A stretch of 64,000 bases of DNA, from assembly GCA_902615745.1 (NCBI GenBank), contig CACMQB010000003.1:1-64000 (forward strand), in the 5' to 3' direction. Every line of letters starts with the position of its first letter. Within the stretch, counting starts at the first letter, position 1. A program made the translations under genes and the position numbers. Positions 36,641 through 52,633 of the stretch are shown here, one piece after another. The stretch is from an uncultured Alphaproteobacteria bacterium. Lineage in GTDB: Bacteria > Pseudomonadota > Alphaproteobacteria > HIMB59 > GCA-002718135. The notes under the pieces were generated by a model. The model was not told the origin of the DNA. It worked only from the letters and a program-made list of their open reading frames with translations, and made no database searches.

Positions 36641-37316
36641 AATTAATAGCATAAGAAAAGATTGGTCTCTTATTGAAACACTTATCGCACAAGATAGAAA
36701 AATCCTAGATATTGGATGTGGTGATGGCGGTCTTATGGAACAATTAGAAAATAATCGTAATGCGATAACTCATGGAATTGAATTAAATAGAGATCTAGCT
36801 GCAAATGCTATCGCAAGAGGTTTCAATGTTGTACATGGAAATGCCGAATTAGATTTATCCCAATATTCAAATAATAGTTTTGATTATGTAATTTTAAGTC
36901 AAACTTTACAAGCAATGATGAAACCCAAAGATATTCTGTCTGAATTGTTAAGAATAGGATCAAAAGCAATAGTTTCTTTTCCTAACTTTGGACATTGGAA
37001 AATAAGATTACAGCTTTTAATATCTGGAAAAATGCCTGTAACAGAAAGTTTACCTTATACATGGTATGACACACCTAACATTCATTTTTTTACAATTAAG
37101 GATTTTTTGAATTTGTGTAATGAAATGAATATTGTGATTGAAAAAAGTATTGGATTAACATCAAAAGGTAAGCAGTTTGATATAAGTGAATCAGTTACTG
37201 GAGTTAATTTTTTCACTCACGAAGCTATCTTTTTATTAAGTTATAAAAATTTTGAACCAATAAAAATTAAATCGTCAAAAAAAGTTTTTGCAAAAAATTC
37301 TGTTATTGCAAATTAG
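36633..37316 (+). CDS. metW: Methionine biosynthesis protein MetW
   Basis: ILDIGCGDGGLMEQL, HGIELN, YVILSQTLQAMMKP, SFPNFGHWKIRLQLL, TWYDTPNIHFFTIKDF; follows metX. Confidence 0.95.
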   Translation: MNKINSIRKDWSLIETLIAQDRKILDIGCGDGGLMEQLENNRNAITHGIELNRDLAANAIARGFNVVHGNAELDLSQYSNNSFDYVILSQTLQAMMKPKDILSELLRIGSKAIVSFPNFGHWKIRLQLLISGKMPVTESLPYTWYDTPNIHFFTIKDFLNLCNEMNIVIEKSIGLTSKGKQFDISESVTGVNFFTHEAIFLLSYKNFEPIKIKSSKKVFAKNSVIAN

Positions 37317-37323
37317 TTATTAG

Positions 37324-38076
37324 ATGAAAGTTGAAATTATAAATCAATTAAAAGATAACTACTCTTTTGTTTTATATAATAATACGCTTAAGAGCTGTGT
37401 TGTAGATCCTGCTGATAGTAATCCTATATTAAATTTTGCTCTTAAAAACAATTTAACCATAGAAGATATATTTATTACACATCATCATAAAGACCACACA
37501 TCAGGCGTAAAAGGAATACTTAATGCTTTTCCAAAAGTTAATATACACTCTCCAAGTACCCAGATTGAAAATACAAGATTTGTTTTACGTGATGGAGATG
37601 AAATCAACTCCTGCTTAAATACTTTTAGAATAATAAAAACACCCGGGCATACATTAGATCATATAATTTACTATGATGAAAACAATAGTGTTTTATTTTG
37701 TGGTGATACACTGTTCAGACTTGGTTGTGGTCGTGTGTTTGAAGGAACATTAAATGAAATGTTTAACAGTTTAAAAAAAATTAATGAGTTAGATAAAAAT
37801 ACAATTATTTATTGTGGTCATGAATATACAATAAGCAATTTAAATTTTCTTGAGAAAACTCTCAAAAAAGAAAGTGCTTATTTGACAGTTAGAAACAAAA
37901 TTAATGATGATTTAAATAATAAAGGAAAATCTGTACCTTTTTTATTAGAAGATGAAAAACAATATAACTTATTCCTGAATCAAAATTCAAAATTAGGTAC
38001 TATAATTAAGAAAGAGCTAGGTTTTACAGATTTTGAATTGTTTGCTTATTTGCGAAAAGCAAAGGATAGCTTTTAA
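37324..38076 (+). CDS. gloB: Hydroxyacylglutathione hydrolase (glyoxalase II)
   Basis: THHHKDHTSGVKG, TPGHTLDHIIYY, FCGDTLFRLGCGRVFEGT, YCGHEYTISN. Confidence 0.93.
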   Translation: MKVEIINQLKDNYSFVLYNNTLKSCVVDPADSNPILNFALKNNLTIEDIFITHHHKDHTSGVKGILNAFPKVNIHSPSTQIENTRFVLRDGDEINSCLNTFRIIKTPGHTLDHIIYYDENNSVLFCGDTLFRLGCGRVFEGTLNEMFNSLKKINELDKNTIIYCGHEYTISNLNFLEKTLKKESAYLTVRNKINDDLNNKGKSVPFLLEDEKQYNLFLNQNSKLGTIIKKELGFTDFELFAYLRKAKDSF

Positions 38077-38156
38077 GGTCTTTATTTCCGGTATTTGCGC
38101 CATATTTTTAATTTGACTATTAGTATAGTTCACTATAAACCCCGCCATCAAAAGAT

Positions 38157-38678
38157 ATGTTAGCAATTTTCAAAACTGGTGGAAAGCAATACTCAGCAAG
38201 AGCTGGTCAGATACTTAAAGTAGAAAAACTTGAGGGATCCAAAGGTGATAAAGTGTCTATTACTGATGTATTAGCGATCAGTGATCAAAGCACAAATAGC
38301 TTAGGCGAGCCATTACTAAAAGATGCTTCAATTGAAGCAAAAATTGTTGATCAAATCAGAGATAAAAAAATAATAGTTTTTAAAAAAAGAAAAAGACAAA
38401 ATTACAGACTAACACAAGGGCATAGACAATATCTGACTGTATTAAGAATAGAATCAATTTCTTATGGTGGAAAAAAGTCCACTGCTGAACCTGAAACAAA
38501 AAAAGTTAAAAAAACTGAAACTAAAGCTACTAACGAAAAAATTGAGCCTAAAGAGGTAAAAGTCACAAAAAAGAAGACAGTTGCAAAAAAAGCAGTAAAT
38601 AAAGCTTCACCTACTAAGAAAAAATCAGTAAAGAAAACTGTTAAAAAGACTATTAAAACTAAAAAAGAAGATAAATAA
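38157..38678 (+). CDS. rplU: 50S ribosomal protein L21 with Lys-rich C-terminal extension
   Basis: [25 protein letters not shown]...[22 protein letters not shown], then ~70 aa Lys/Thr-rich tail. Confidence 0.95.
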   Translation: MLAIFKTGGKQYSARAGQILKVEKLEGSKGDKVSITDVLAISDQSTNSLGEPLLKDASIEAKIVDQIRDKKIIVFKKRKRQNYRLTQGHRQYLTVLRIESISYGGKKSTAEPETKKVKKTETKATNEKIEPKEVKVTKKKTVAKKAVNKASPTKKKSVKKTVKKTIKTKKEDK

Positions 38679-38935
38679 TGGCAACGAAAAAAGCAGGTGG
38701 TAGTTCAAGAAATGGAAGAGATTCCGCGGGTCGAAGACTTGGAGTTAAGAAATTTGGTGGTGAAAACGTAATAGCAGGAAACATTATTATTAGGCAACGA
38801 GGCACAAAGTTTCATCCAGGTGATAACGTTGGCATAGGTAAAGATCACACAATATTTGCTACAATAAATGGAAAAGTAGCTTTTAAAAAAACAAGAGTAA
38901 GAACTTTTGTATCAGTTGTTCCCACAGAACAATAA
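38678..38935 (+). CDS. rpmA: 50S ribosomal protein L27
   Basis: [28 protein letters not shown]...[12 protein letters not shown]. Confidence 0.97.
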   Translation: MATKKAGGSSRNGRDSAGRRLGVKKFGGENVIAGNIIIRQRGTKFHPGDNVGIGKDHTIFATINGKVAFKKTRVRTFVSVVPTEQ

Positions 38936-38949
38936 TCCCAATTAATTAA

Positions 38950-41043
<2,094 letters not shown>

Positions 41044-41047
<4 letters not shown>

Positions 41048-42297
41048 GTATTGAAAATAATATTATTGAATTAGGCAAAAGAGCAAAATCTGCCTCTCTA
41101 AATATGAAAGTCTGTAGCAGTGATCAAAAAAATCTTGCTTTAAAAAAACTCACTAAAAATTTAGATAAAAATAGAAGTAAAATTCTTGAATCTAATAAAA
41201 TAGATTTAGAAAATGGTGAAAAAAAATCTTTAGCTAAGCCTTTAATAAATAGACTTACATTAACTGAAAAATCTATTGATGGATTGATTACATCAATTGA
41301 AGATATAATCGAAATACCAGATCCAATTGGAATTACATTAGAAAAATGGGAAAGACCTAATGGTTTGCAGTTTCGTAAAATTTCAACACCACTTGGAGTA
41401 TTAGGTGTGATTTATGAATCCAGACCGAACGTCACTGTTGATGCGTCTTGTCTTTCTATAAAATCTGGCAATTGTATAATTTTAAGAGGTGGTAGTGATA
41501 GTTTTCATTCCTCTAAGGAATTGGTAAATAATATTACAAATGCTTTCACAGAAGCTGGCCTCCCTGAACATTGTGTCCAAATGATTAATACACCTAAAAG
41601 AGAAGCGGTTGATCATTTGCTAAGCATGAGAGATTATGTTGACGTCATTATTCCTAGGGGTGGCAAAGGTTTGATTGAAAAAATTAATTCAGCAAGCAAA
41701 ATACCCGTTATCAAACATTTAGATGGTATATGTCATGTGTATGTAGATAAAGATGCTGATTTAAGTATTGCAGAAAAAGTAGTTTTTAATAGCAAAATGA
41801 GACGTCCTGAAATTTGTGGTGCTGCAGAAACACTTTTAATTGATGAAAAAATTAAAGACGAAGCAATGAAAATTTTAAAACCTCTAAAAGAAGTAAATTG
41901 TGAAATTAGAGGTGATGAATATATTCAGTCTTTAGATAGTGATTTTAAAACGGCAAGTGAAGAAGATTGGTCATTAGAATATTTAGATAAAATTTTATCA
42001 GTAAAAATTGTTTCAGGAGTTGATGAAGCGGTTAAGCATATAAATGATTATTCTTCTGGACATACGGAAAGTATAATTACAGAAAGTGAAAAAACCTTTG
42101 AAAAATTTTATAATAAGATTGACAGCGCAATAATACTTAAAAATGCATCTACACAATTTGCGGATGGCGGTGAATTTGGTTTTGGTGCTGAGATAGGAAT
42201 CTCAACAGACAAAATACATGTGAGAGGACCAGTGGGAACAAAACATTTAACTACATTTAAATATGTAGTTAATGGTAATGGCCAGGAAAGACCTTAA
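41044..42297 (+). CDS. proA: Gamma-glutamyl phosphate reductase
   Basis: PLGVLGVIYESRPNVTVDASCL, LRGGSDSFHSS, MRRPEICGAAETLL, GEFGFGAEIGISTDKIHVRGPVG. Confidence 0.97.
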
Positions 42298-42876
42298 TTG
42301 AAAAAGATTGGACTTCTAGGAGGGTCTTTTGATCCACCACATCGAGGGCATCTATTTATTTCAAATGAAGCTAAAAAAGTATTACAGCTAGATGAAATTT
42401 GGTGGCTAGTTACACCTCAAAACCCCTTGAAGATTTCAAAGCCCGCAACATACGAAGAGAGATTACAAAATTGTAGACAAATTACAAAAAATTTTCCTAT
42501 AAAAATATTAGAAGTAGAAAAAAAAATTAAATCTCAATACTCTTATCAAACAATTAAATTTCTAATTCAATATTATAAAAATATTAAATTTGTTTGGTTA
42601 ATGGGTGCAGACAATTTAGTTAATTTCCACGAATGGGAAAAATGGCAATCAATTTTTCATATTATCTCTATTGTTATTTTTAGAAGACATGGATATAATA
42701 CGAGTGCTTTGAAAAGTGTTGCAGCAAAAAAATTTATTCATCATAAATATATAGCTCAAGACATAGAACATGTTTCAAAAAAAATTCCTGCATGGACTTT
42801 GATTCAAAATAAAGAAATTAAAATTTCATCATCTGAAATTAGAAATCAAAGAAATAAATTAAGAGGCAAATATTAA
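42298..42876 (+). CDS. nadD: Nicotinate-nucleotide adenylyltransferase (TTG start)
   Basis: IGLLGGSFDPPHRGHLFIS, VTPQNPLK, WLMGADNLVNFHEWEKW, ISSSEIRNQ. Confidence 0.95.
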   Translation: MKKIGLLGGSFDPPHRGHLFISNEAKKVLQLDEIWWLVTPQNPLKISKPATYEERLQNCRQITKNFPIKILEVEKKIKSQYSYQTIKFLIQYYKNIKFVWLMGADNLVNFHEWEKWQSIFHIISIVIFRRHGYNTSALKSVAAKKFIHHKYIAQDIEHVSKKIPAWTLIQNKEIKISSSEIRNQRNKLRGKY

Positions 42877-42889
42877 TAAAGTTACTTCA

Positions 42890-43225
42890 TTGACAGAAAA
42901 TATTGTATCAATACTAAGTGATGCAAAAGCTGAAGATATAAAAATTATTGATTTATCTAATAAATCATCCGTTGCTGATGCCTTTGTAATTGCTACCTGT
43001 AGGTCAACTAGACATTCAGATGCTACAGCAGACGAAATAGTAAAAAAATTAAAAAAAGAAGGGATAAAGTGTCCAAATCCTGAAGGAAGACCTCAATGTG
43101 ACTGGATAATTGTTGATGCAGGTGAGATTATTGTTCATTTGTTTCGACAAGAAATTAGAGAATTATATGCATTAGAAAAATTATGGGAAGTAAGCTTTGA
43201 TTCTTCACAAACTAAACTAGCTTAA
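42890..43225 (+). CDS. rsfS: Ribosomal silencing factor RsfS (TTG start)
   Basis: DLSNKSSVADAFVIATCRSTRH, CDWIIVDAGEIIVHLFRQEIRELYALEKLW. Confidence 0.95.
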   Translation: MTENIVSILSDAKAEDIKIIDLSNKSSVADAFVIATCRSTRHSDATADEIVKKLKKEGIKCPNPEGRPQCDWIIVDAGEIIVHLFRQEIRELYALEKLWEVSFDSSQTKLA

Positions 43226-43230
43226 AATAT

Positions 43231-44526
43231 ATGATAATTTCAAAAAATGTTTTTTTAAAAGTAATACTACTGCTCACCCTCATTACACTTCTTGCACCTA
43301 AAACATATGGATCTTCTTCAGATGAAGAAAAATATAAATATTTAGATCTATTTGGACAAGTGTTTGACAGGGTAAGATCTTCCTATGTGGAAGAGGTTAC
43401 GGATCAAGAATTAATTGAAAAAGCGATTGATGGAATGTTGTCAGGTTTAGATCCTCATTCTGGTTTTATGAATGAAGAAGTATTTCAAGAAATGCAAATG
43501 GATACAGAGGGTAAATTTGGTGGATTAGGTATTGAAATTACTATGGAAGAAGGTTTTGTGAAAGTCATTGCTCCGATAGAAGATACGCCTGCATATGATG
43601 CTGGAGTTCTTGCAGGTGATTATATTATTCAAATAGACGAAACACCTGTTTTTGGTCTAACTCTAAATGAAGCTGTTGAATTAATGAGAGGCAAAAAAGG
43701 GGAGTCAATAGTAATTACTATTTCAAGAGCAAATACTGAACCCTTTGAGATTGAAATTATCAGAGATTATATCAAAATTAGATCAGTTAAAAGTGAAGTG
43801 CTTAACAATATTGGATACTTAAGAATAACATCTTTTAATGAACAAACAGAAAGTGGTCTTCTAAATGCTATAAAAAAGATTGGACAAGAAAATAAAATAA
43901 AAGGTTATGTTTTAGATGTACGGTCAAACCCAGGCGGTCTTCTTACACAAGCAGTTAAGGTAACGGATATATTCTTGGCAAGAGGAGAAATTGTTTCAAC
44001 AAGAGGTAGAGATAAAAAAGACATAAGAAGATATCGTGCAAAAAAATCTGATAGAACTAATGGAAAACCACTTGTTGTAATTATTGATGGTGGTTCTGCA
44101 TCAGCTTCTGAAATTGTTGCAGGCGCACTTCAAGATCATAAAAGAGCAATCATTATAGGTACACAATCTTTTGGAAAGGGTTCAGTTCAAACAATAATTC
44201 CTTTTCAAGTTTCAAATAGTGATAATCTAACTGGTATAAGATTAACTACCGCCAGATATTATACTCCTTCAGGTGAATCAATCCAAGGTAAGGGGATCGT
44301 ACCAGATATAATCATTGAACAAGGAGAATTTGAATCTTTTGATTATAAAAGATTTTCTGAATCAGATCTAAAAGACTCTCTTGATAAAGATAATGAAGAA
44401 GATGTTGAAGAAAATGAAGATAATGAATTAAGTGAATTTGAAAAACGTTTAGAGATTGATTATCAACTTCGAAGAGCCTTTGATCTTGTGCAAGGTGTAA
44501 GTCTCTTTAATGAAACTCAAGAATAA
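43231..44526 (+). CDS. ctpA: Carboxyl-terminal processing peptidase, S41 family
   Basis: Signal peptide; PDZ domain GLGIEITMEEGFVKVIAPIEDTPAYDAGVLAGDYI; VLDVRSNPGGLLTQAV, GGSASASEIVAGALQD, GKGSVQT. Confidence 0.94.
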   Translation: MIISKNVFLKVILLLTLITLLAPKTYGSSSDEEKYKYLDLFGQVFDRVRSSYVEEVTDQELIEKAIDGMLSGLDPHSGFMNEEVFQEMQMDTEGKFGGLGIEITMEEGFVKVIAPIEDTPAYDAGVLAGDYIIQIDETPVFGLTLNEAVELMRGKKGESIVITISRANTEPFEIEIIRDYIKIRSVKSEVLNNIGYLRITSFNEQTESGLLNAIKKIGQENKIKGYVLDVRSNPGGLLTQAVKVTDIFLARGEIVSTRGRDKKDIRRYRAKKSDRTNGKPLVVIIDGGSASASEIVAGALQDHKRAIIIGTQSFGKGSVQTIIPFQVSNSDNLTGIRLTTARYYTPSGESIQGKGIVPDIIIEQGEFESFDYKRFSESDLKDSLDKDNEEDVEENEDNELSEFEKRLEIDYQLRRAFDLVQGVSLFNETQE

Positions 44527-44528
44527 TA

Positions 44529-44999
44529 ATGCAAAAAAAATATAGAAAATGTGTGGGAATGATGATTCTCAATGCAAGAAATCAAATTTTAGTTGGTCGA
44601 AGATTAGATCATCCAAGTGGATATTGGCAAATGCCTCAAGGTGGTATCGATGAAAATGAAAATCCTGAAGAAGCAGTTTGGAGAGAAATGATGGAAGAGA
44701 TTGGTACGAATAATGCATCTTTGATTAATTCATCACAAGAATGGATCTCTTATGACATACCTACAGAAACACTCAATACATTACCTTGGGGTGATAAATA
44801 CATAGGTCAAATTCAAAAGTGGTTTTTATTTCGTTTTACAGGAATTGATAAAGACATAAATGTAGGAACAGAAAATCCTGAGTTTAGTGAATGGAAATGG
44901 ATGGACTATGATGAAATTAGCCAAAACGCAGTACCATTTAAAAGAAATGTTTATATAAAAATTCAAAAAGAATTTAGAAGTAATTTAGTTAAAGTTTAA
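44529..44999 (+). CDS. rppH: RNA pyrophosphohydrolase
   Basis: Nudix box GGIDENENPEEAVWREMMEEIG, YRKCVGMMILN start. Confidence 0.93.
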   Translation: MQKKYRKCVGMMILNARNQILVGRRLDHPSGYWQMPQGGIDENENPEEAVWREMMEEIGTNNASLINSSQEWISYDIPTETLNTLPWGDKYIGQIQKWFLFRFTGIDKDINVGTENPEFSEWKWMDYDEISQNAVPFKRNVYIKIQKEFRSNLVKV

Positions 45000-45011
45000 T
45001 TTAGAAAGAAA

Positions 45012-45409
45012 TTAAATTTTATGGTAATAATTTACATTTATTGCTTCTAATTTTGCTTTAGCTACAGATAGTTGCTCCTCTGATTCTTTACCTTCTTTAT
45101 TTTCTAATTCTTGTATTTCTTTTTCAATTGATGTTTTTTCTAAAGAATTAACTTCAACAACACTTTCTGCAAGAACAATACATTTTTCGGGATTGATTTC
45201 TGCAAAACCACCAGAAACAAAAAAGGATTTAATTAAATTTTTATCTTCACTGTATACCATAACTCTTCCTGGTCTAAGAGAGGACATGACCTTACTATGT
45301 CCTGGTAAAATACCTAAGTCGCCATCTTTACCAGGGACAATTATAGTACCAACTTCATCATTGAAGACAAGGTTTTCTGGAGAAACTAAATCAAAAGAAA
45401 TTGTTGCCA

Positions 45410-45410
<1 letters not shown>
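45012..45410 (-). CDS. atpC: ATP synthase epsilon subunit
   Basis: FDLVSPENLVFNDEVGTIIVPGKDGDLGILPGHSKVMSSLRPG. Confidence 0.96.
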
Positions 45411-47735
<2,325 letters not shown>

Positions 47736-47738
47736 AGA

Positions 47739-49274
47739 TTAGTTACTTGCAAACTTTCCAACCAAATCATCTAAGATTGATTTTAATTTATCATCATTAT
47801 CTTTAGATAATTCTTTTTCATTGGCAATTGCATCTAATAAATCACTATGCTTAGCTCTAATCTCATTTAAAACTTCTGTTTCAAACTTGACTACATCGCC
47901 TACTGCAACTTTATCAAGATATCCGCGTACACCTGCATAAATAGATACAACTTGCTCTGAAACGGTTAGTGGTGAATATTGACCTTGTTTTAAAATTTCA
48001 ACTAGTCTTGCACCACGATCAAGTAATTGTTTTGTAGAAGCATCTAAGTCTGATGCAAACTGTGCAAAAGCAGCCATTTCACGATATTGAGCTAATTCTA
48101 GTTTTACAGGACCAGCAATTTTTTTCATTGCTTTTGTTTGCGCAGCAGAACCAACACGACTTACTGAAAGACCAACGTTAATCGCAGGTCGAATACCAGC
48201 AAAGAATAGGTTGGTTTCCAAGAATATTTGTCCATCAGTAATGGATATAACATTCGTTGGAATATAAGCAGATAAATCCCCTGCTTGAGTTTCAATAATT
48301 GGAAGGGCGGTCAAACTTCCACCACCATGTTCATCACTCATTTTGGCAGCTCTTTCTAAAAGACGACTATGAATGTAAAATACATCTCCAGGATATGCTT
48401 CACGTCCAGGAGGTCTTCTTAATAAAAGAGACATCTGTCTGTAAGCAACAGCTTGCTTTGATAAATCATCATAAACAATTAATGCATGCATACCATTATC
48501 TCTAAAATATTCACCCATTGTACAACCAGTATAAGCAGATAAAAATTGCAACGGTGCAGGCTCTGATGCAGTTGCAGATACAACAATTGTATATTCCATT
48601 GCGCCATTATCTTCTAGAGTTTTTACAATTTGAGCAACTGTTGATCTTTTCTGACCAATTGCAACATAGATGCAATATAACTTTTCTTTTTCATTGTCTG
48701 ATTGATTTACAGATTTTTGATTTAAGATTGTATCAATAGCAACAGCAGTTTTACCTGTTTGTCTGTCACCAATTATTAATTCACGCTGTCCTCTTCCAAC
48801 TGGAACAAGAGCATCTAGTGCTTTAATACCTGTCTGCATAGGTTCGGATACACTTTGTCGAGGAATAATACCTGGGGCTTTTAATTCAATTCTTCTCTTT
48901 TCAGAAGATTGAATAGGACCTTTACCATCAATAGGATTTCCTAAACCATCAACAACACGTCCTAACAATTCTTTTCCAACAGGAACGTCAACAATTTCTC
49001 CTGTACGTTTAACTGTGTCACCTTCTTTAATTCCAGTATCATCACCGAAGATTGAAACACCAACGTTATCCATTTCAAGGTTGAGGGCCATACCTTTAAT
49101 GCCGCCTGGGAATTCTACCATCTCTCCAGCTTGTACTTGATCAAGACCATACACACGTGCAATTCCATCTCCAACACTTAGTACTGTCCCAACCTCAGCA
49201 ACATCCGCTTTAGTTTCAAAATTAGCTATTTGGTCTTTAATTACAGACGATATTTCTGCAGCTTTAATTTCCAT
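47739..49274 (-). CDS. atpA: ATP synthase alpha subunit
   Basis: [68 protein letters not shown]. Confidence 0.98.
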   Translation of the reverse strand: MEIKAAEISSVIKDQIANFETKADVAEVGTVLSVGDGIARVYGLDQVQAGEMVEFPGGIKGMALNLEMDNVGVSIFGDDTGIKEGDTVKRTGEIVDVPVGKELLGRVVDGLGNPIDGKGPIQSSEKRRIELKAPGIIPRQSVSEPMQTGIKALDALVPVGRGQRELIIGDRQTGKTAVAIDTILNQKSVNQSDNEKEKLYCIYVAIGQKRSTVAQIVKTLEDNGAMEYTIVVSATASEPAPLQFLSAYTGCTMGEYFRDNGMHALIVYDDLSKQAVAYRQMSLLLRRPPGREAYPGDVFYIHSRLLERAAKMSDEHGGGSLTALPIIETQAGDLSAYIPTNVISITDGQIFLETNLFFAGIRPAINVGLSVSRVGSAAQTKAMKKIAGPVKLELAQYREMAAFAQFASDLDASTKQLLDRGARLVEILKQGQYSPLTVSEQVVSIYAGVRGYLDKVAVGDVVKFETEVLNEIRAKHSDLLDAIANEKELSKDNDDKLKSILDDLVGKFASN

Positions 49275-49831
49275 TATGCCCCCTTCATTGCAATTTTAAG
49301 TTTATTAATTTTATTCGCTATAGATGTATCAATCATTTTGGAACCAACCTTAACAATTAAACCACCAATAATGTCTTCATCGACATCAAAATTTAAAGAT
49401 AATTTTTCACCTAAAGATTTTTTAAGTTGATTTGTAATATTATTTTTTTCATCATCAGATAATATGTTTGCTGATGTTATGTCAGCAGTAATATCACCTC
49501 TTTTTTCGGAGTTTATTTTTTTAAATTGTAAAATAATAGAAGCGATATTTGAAATTCTTTTATTGTTATCAAGAACTTTTAAAAAAGTTGTCGTAAGATT
49601 ATGTAAATTTGCTTCAGAAAATAACTTTAATAAAATATTAAGTTTCTCATCTGAATTTATTAATGGACTTTTAATAACCTGTCTTAATTCTGAACTTTCT
49701 TTCAATGCTTTATTCACTAATTCAAAATCTTTTAGAATATCATCAATGCATTTTTTTTCAGAAGCAAGATCATAGAGAGCAGCTCCGTACCTTTCCGATA
49801 TAAGATCTCCAGATAATGTATTAGATGCCAT
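49274..49831 (-). CDS. atpH: ATP synthase delta subunit
   Basis: [19 protein letters not shown]...[35 protein letters not shown]; upstream of atpA. Confidence 0.94.
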   Translation of the reverse strand: MASNTLSGDLISERYGAALYDLASEKKCIDDILKDFELVNKALKESSELRQVIKSPLINSDEKLNILLKLFSEANLHNLTTTFLKVLDNNKRISNIASIILQFKKINSEKRGDITADITSANILSDDEKNNITNQLKKSLGEKLSLNFDVDEDIIGGLIVKVGSKMIDTSIANKINKLKIAMKGA

Positions 49832-49949
49832 AAATTAAGTTCATAAGAAGTTTAGAGATAGGCTATTAACACATCAGAAAAAGTAGGTAAACTGTCAGTT
49901 TGTGCGTCAAATGAGTTAAATCGAAGATATTTTTAAAATTGTGGGTAAA

Positions 49950-51905
49950 TTACATAAATGAGTAGGGATCGACATCAATAATTAACTTTACAGAAGAAGG
50001 TAATTTAGTCTTTTCGACAATTTTTTTTGTGAATTTATTCAGATTTTTTCTACTATTGCTCTTCAATAATATTCTGTATCGATATTGTCCTCTAAGCAAA
50101 GAAATTGGAGCTTCAACTGGACCAAGAATTTTAATATTTTCACTATTTTGATCTTGTTGAGCTAGTCTTGAAGCTTGTTTAAGAACTAAAGCTTTTGTAT
50201 GACTAGAAAGAATTATTGAAGTCATAAAACCAAAAGGAGGAATATTAAAATTCTTTCTCTCTTCTAAAGCTTTTTCAATAAAAGCTTCTCTTTCTCGAAG
50301 TTGAATCGACTTAATTATTTCTTGATCTGGAAAATATGTTTGAAGAAAAACTTTACCAATTTTTTTTCCTCTACCAGCTCTTCCTCCAACTTGCTGAAGT
50401 AGGTTAAAAGTTTTTTCTATAGCTCTAGGATCACCGCCAAATAAACCTGCGTCCGCATCAACTATTCCTACTAATGACAAATTTGGAAAATCATATCCTT
50501 TTGCCATAATTTGTGTAGCTACAATTATATCTATATTTTTGTTGTTTATATCAGTAATAAATTTTTTAATTTTGTTTGGTGTGTTCACGTTGTCACTAGA
50601 CATGATGGAAATATTTTTACCAGGAAAGAATTCCTTTAGCTCTTCTGCAATTCTTTCAACACCAGGGCCAACAAATTTTATACTATCTTTTTCATTACAT
50701 TGAGGACAATCTAAATTTAATTTTTTAATAGTTCCACATTGATGACATAAAAAAACTTTTTTCTGTTGATGCATAACCATCCATGATGAGCATTGATCAC
50801 ATTCATATCTGAACCCACAACTATTACACAAAGTTAATGGTGAGTATCCTCTGCGATTTAAAAAAATAAGAGTTTGTTCCTTATTATCTAAACACTGTGA
50901 AATAGAATCTATAATTGTTTGTGATATCCATTTATCTTTATCAAGTTTATCTTTATTTAAATCAATTATAGAAATTTCAGGTAACGGAGTTCCGGAGAAT
51001 TGTTTTGATAAATAGACTTGATCATATTTTTTAATTTTAACATTATTTATTGTTTCTAAAGACGGCGTTGCTGAAGCTAATAATATAAAATTTTTTTCAA
51101 TTTTAGCTCTTACAACTGCAAGATCTCTTGCTTGGTAACGTATATTGTCCTCTTGTTTATAACTAGAATCATGTTCTTCATCGACAACAATTATTCCTAA
51201 GTTTGTAAAAGGAAGAAACAAACTTGAACGAGCGCCGATAACAATGACTGGATCTCCAGCAAAACATTTATGCCAAATTTTTTGCCTATTTTTTTTTGTA
51301 ATTTTAGAATGCCACAAACACACTTCCATTCCAAAACGCTTCTTTACTCTTGTCTCTAATTGCGGTGTTAGGCTAATTTCTGGAACCATTATTAATATTT
51401 GTTTTTTTTCTTTTAAAAATTTATCTATTATTTCAAAATATACTTCAGTTTTACCAGAGCCTGTTACACCTTCTAATAAAACAGGTTTATTTGATTTATT
51501 AAATGATTGGGTAATTTCTTTGAATGAATTTGCTTGCTCTTCACTCAAGGTCACTAAATAAGGTTTGGTGTTATTGAAACTATTTAATTTTTCTTTATCA
51601 AATTCCACTATATCATTATTAATAAGAAATAATTTTAATACTGCTCCTAGTGGAGCTAAAGTATAACTTGCGATCCAATTTATAAAATCGATTGAAGAAT
51701 TCTGAAAGATAAGATCATTACAAATTTTTGTAACCTCTTTAATTTCGTATCCAGGATTTTTAACATTCTTGTTCCAAATAATTCCAGCTTCTATTTTTTT
51801 TCCAAATGGAACTAAGACTACTTGACCAATTTCAAGTTGCTCATTTGTTGAAGAATAAGTGAAAACTTTGTCAAAAGGTCTTGTTACAACTACATCGTAC
51901 AACAT
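49950..51905 (-). CDS. priA: Primosomal protein N' (replication restart helicase)
   Basis: LLEGVTGSGKTEVYFEII, VVDEEHDSSYKQED, Cys zinc motifs CNSCGFRYECDQCSSWM...CHQCG, VGGRAGRG; start taken at MLYDVVVTRPFDKVFTYS. Confidence 0.95.
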   Translation of the reverse strand: MLYDVVVTRPFDKVFTYSSTNEQLEIGQVVLVPFGKKIEAGIIWNKNVKNPGYEIKEVTKICNDLIFQNSSIDFINWIASYTLAPLGAVLKLFLINNDIVEFDKEKLNSFNNTKPYLVTLSEEQANSFKEITQSFNKSNKPVLLEGVTGSGKTEVYFEIIDKFLKEKKQILIMVPEISLTPQLETRVKKRFGMEVCLWHSKITKKNRQKIWHKCFAGDPVIVIGARSSLFLPFTNLGIIVVDEEHDSSYKQEDNIRYQARDLAVVRAKIEKNFILLASATPSLETINNVKIKKYDQVYLSKQFSGTPLPEISIIDLNKDKLDKDKWISQTIIDSISQCLDNKEQTLIFLNRRGYSPLTLCNSCGFRYECDQCSSWMVMHQQKKVFLCHQCGTIKKLNLDCPQCNEKDSIKFVGPGVERIAEELKEFFPGKNISIMSSDNVNTPNKIKKFITDINNKNIDIIVATQIMAKGYDFPNLSLVGIVDADAGLFGGDPRAIEKTFNLLQQVGGRAGRGKKIGKVFLQTYFPDQEIIKSIQLREREAFIEKALEERKNFNIPPFGFMTSIILSSHTKALVLKQASRLAQQDQNSENIKILGPVEAPISLLRGQYRYRILLKSNSRKNLNKFTKKIVEKTKLPSSVKLIIDVDPYSFM

Positions 51906-51968
51906 TATATTTATGTATTTTTTATATGTTAACTTTCTAAATAACTTGTATATGGTATACAACAAACA

Positions 51969-52628
51969 ATGAAATTTTTTATAGACACTGCCAATATACC
52001 TGAGATTGAAGAGTTAATGCCTAGTGGATTAATAGACGGTGTTACGACAAACCCATCTCTCATTGCAAAAAGTGGTAAAGATATGGGGGAAACAATTAAA
52101 ACAATTTGTTCCATAGTATCTGGTCCAGTAAGTGCAGAAGTGACAGCAACGGAATATAATAAAATGCTTGAAGAGGGTGAGTACTTAGCATCATTAGCTA
52201 AGAATGTTGCTGTAAAAGTTCCTCTTACACCTGCTGGTCTTCAGACATGCAAAGCTCTTAGAGAAAAAGATATCATGGTAAATGTAACGTTGTGTTTTAG
52301 TGCTGCTCAAGCATTACTAGCCGCTAAAGTTGGAGCAACATTTATTTCTCCTTTTGTGGGAAGATTAGATGACATTGGTGAAAAAGGAATGGATCTGATT
52401 TCAGACATAGTAATAATGTATGAAAATTATGGATTTGATACGGAAATATTAGTTGCTTCGATAAGAAATACTCAACATCTTATTGATGCAGCTGTGATTG
52501 GTGCCCATGTTTCAACCCTACCACCTAAAGTTATTCACGAATTATATAAACATCCTCTCACAGATAAAGGGCTGAAAGCATTTCTTGATGATTGGGCAAA
52601 AACAGGACAGCAAATCTTGCCAAAATAA
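51969..52628 (+). CDS. Transaldolase / fructose-6-phosphate aldolase family
   Basis: [63 protein letters not shown]. Confidence 0.94.
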   Translation: MKFFIDTANIPEIEELMPSGLIDGVTTNPSLIAKSGKDMGETIKTICSIVSGPVSAEVTATEYNKMLEEGEYLASLAKNVAVKVPLTPAGLQTCKALREKDIMVNVTLCFSAAQALLAAKVGATFISPFVGRLDDIGEKGMDLISDIVIMYENYGFDTEILVASIRNTQHLIDAAVIGAHVSTLPPKVIHELYKHPLTDKGLKAFLDDWAKTGQQILPK

Positions 52629-52633
52629 TCGTA

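Noticed and set aside
38112-38140. TTGACT...TATAAA upstream of rplU
   Set aside because: Promoter-like but spacer is about 15 nt and AT-rich sequence makes such matches frequent; not listed as a feature.
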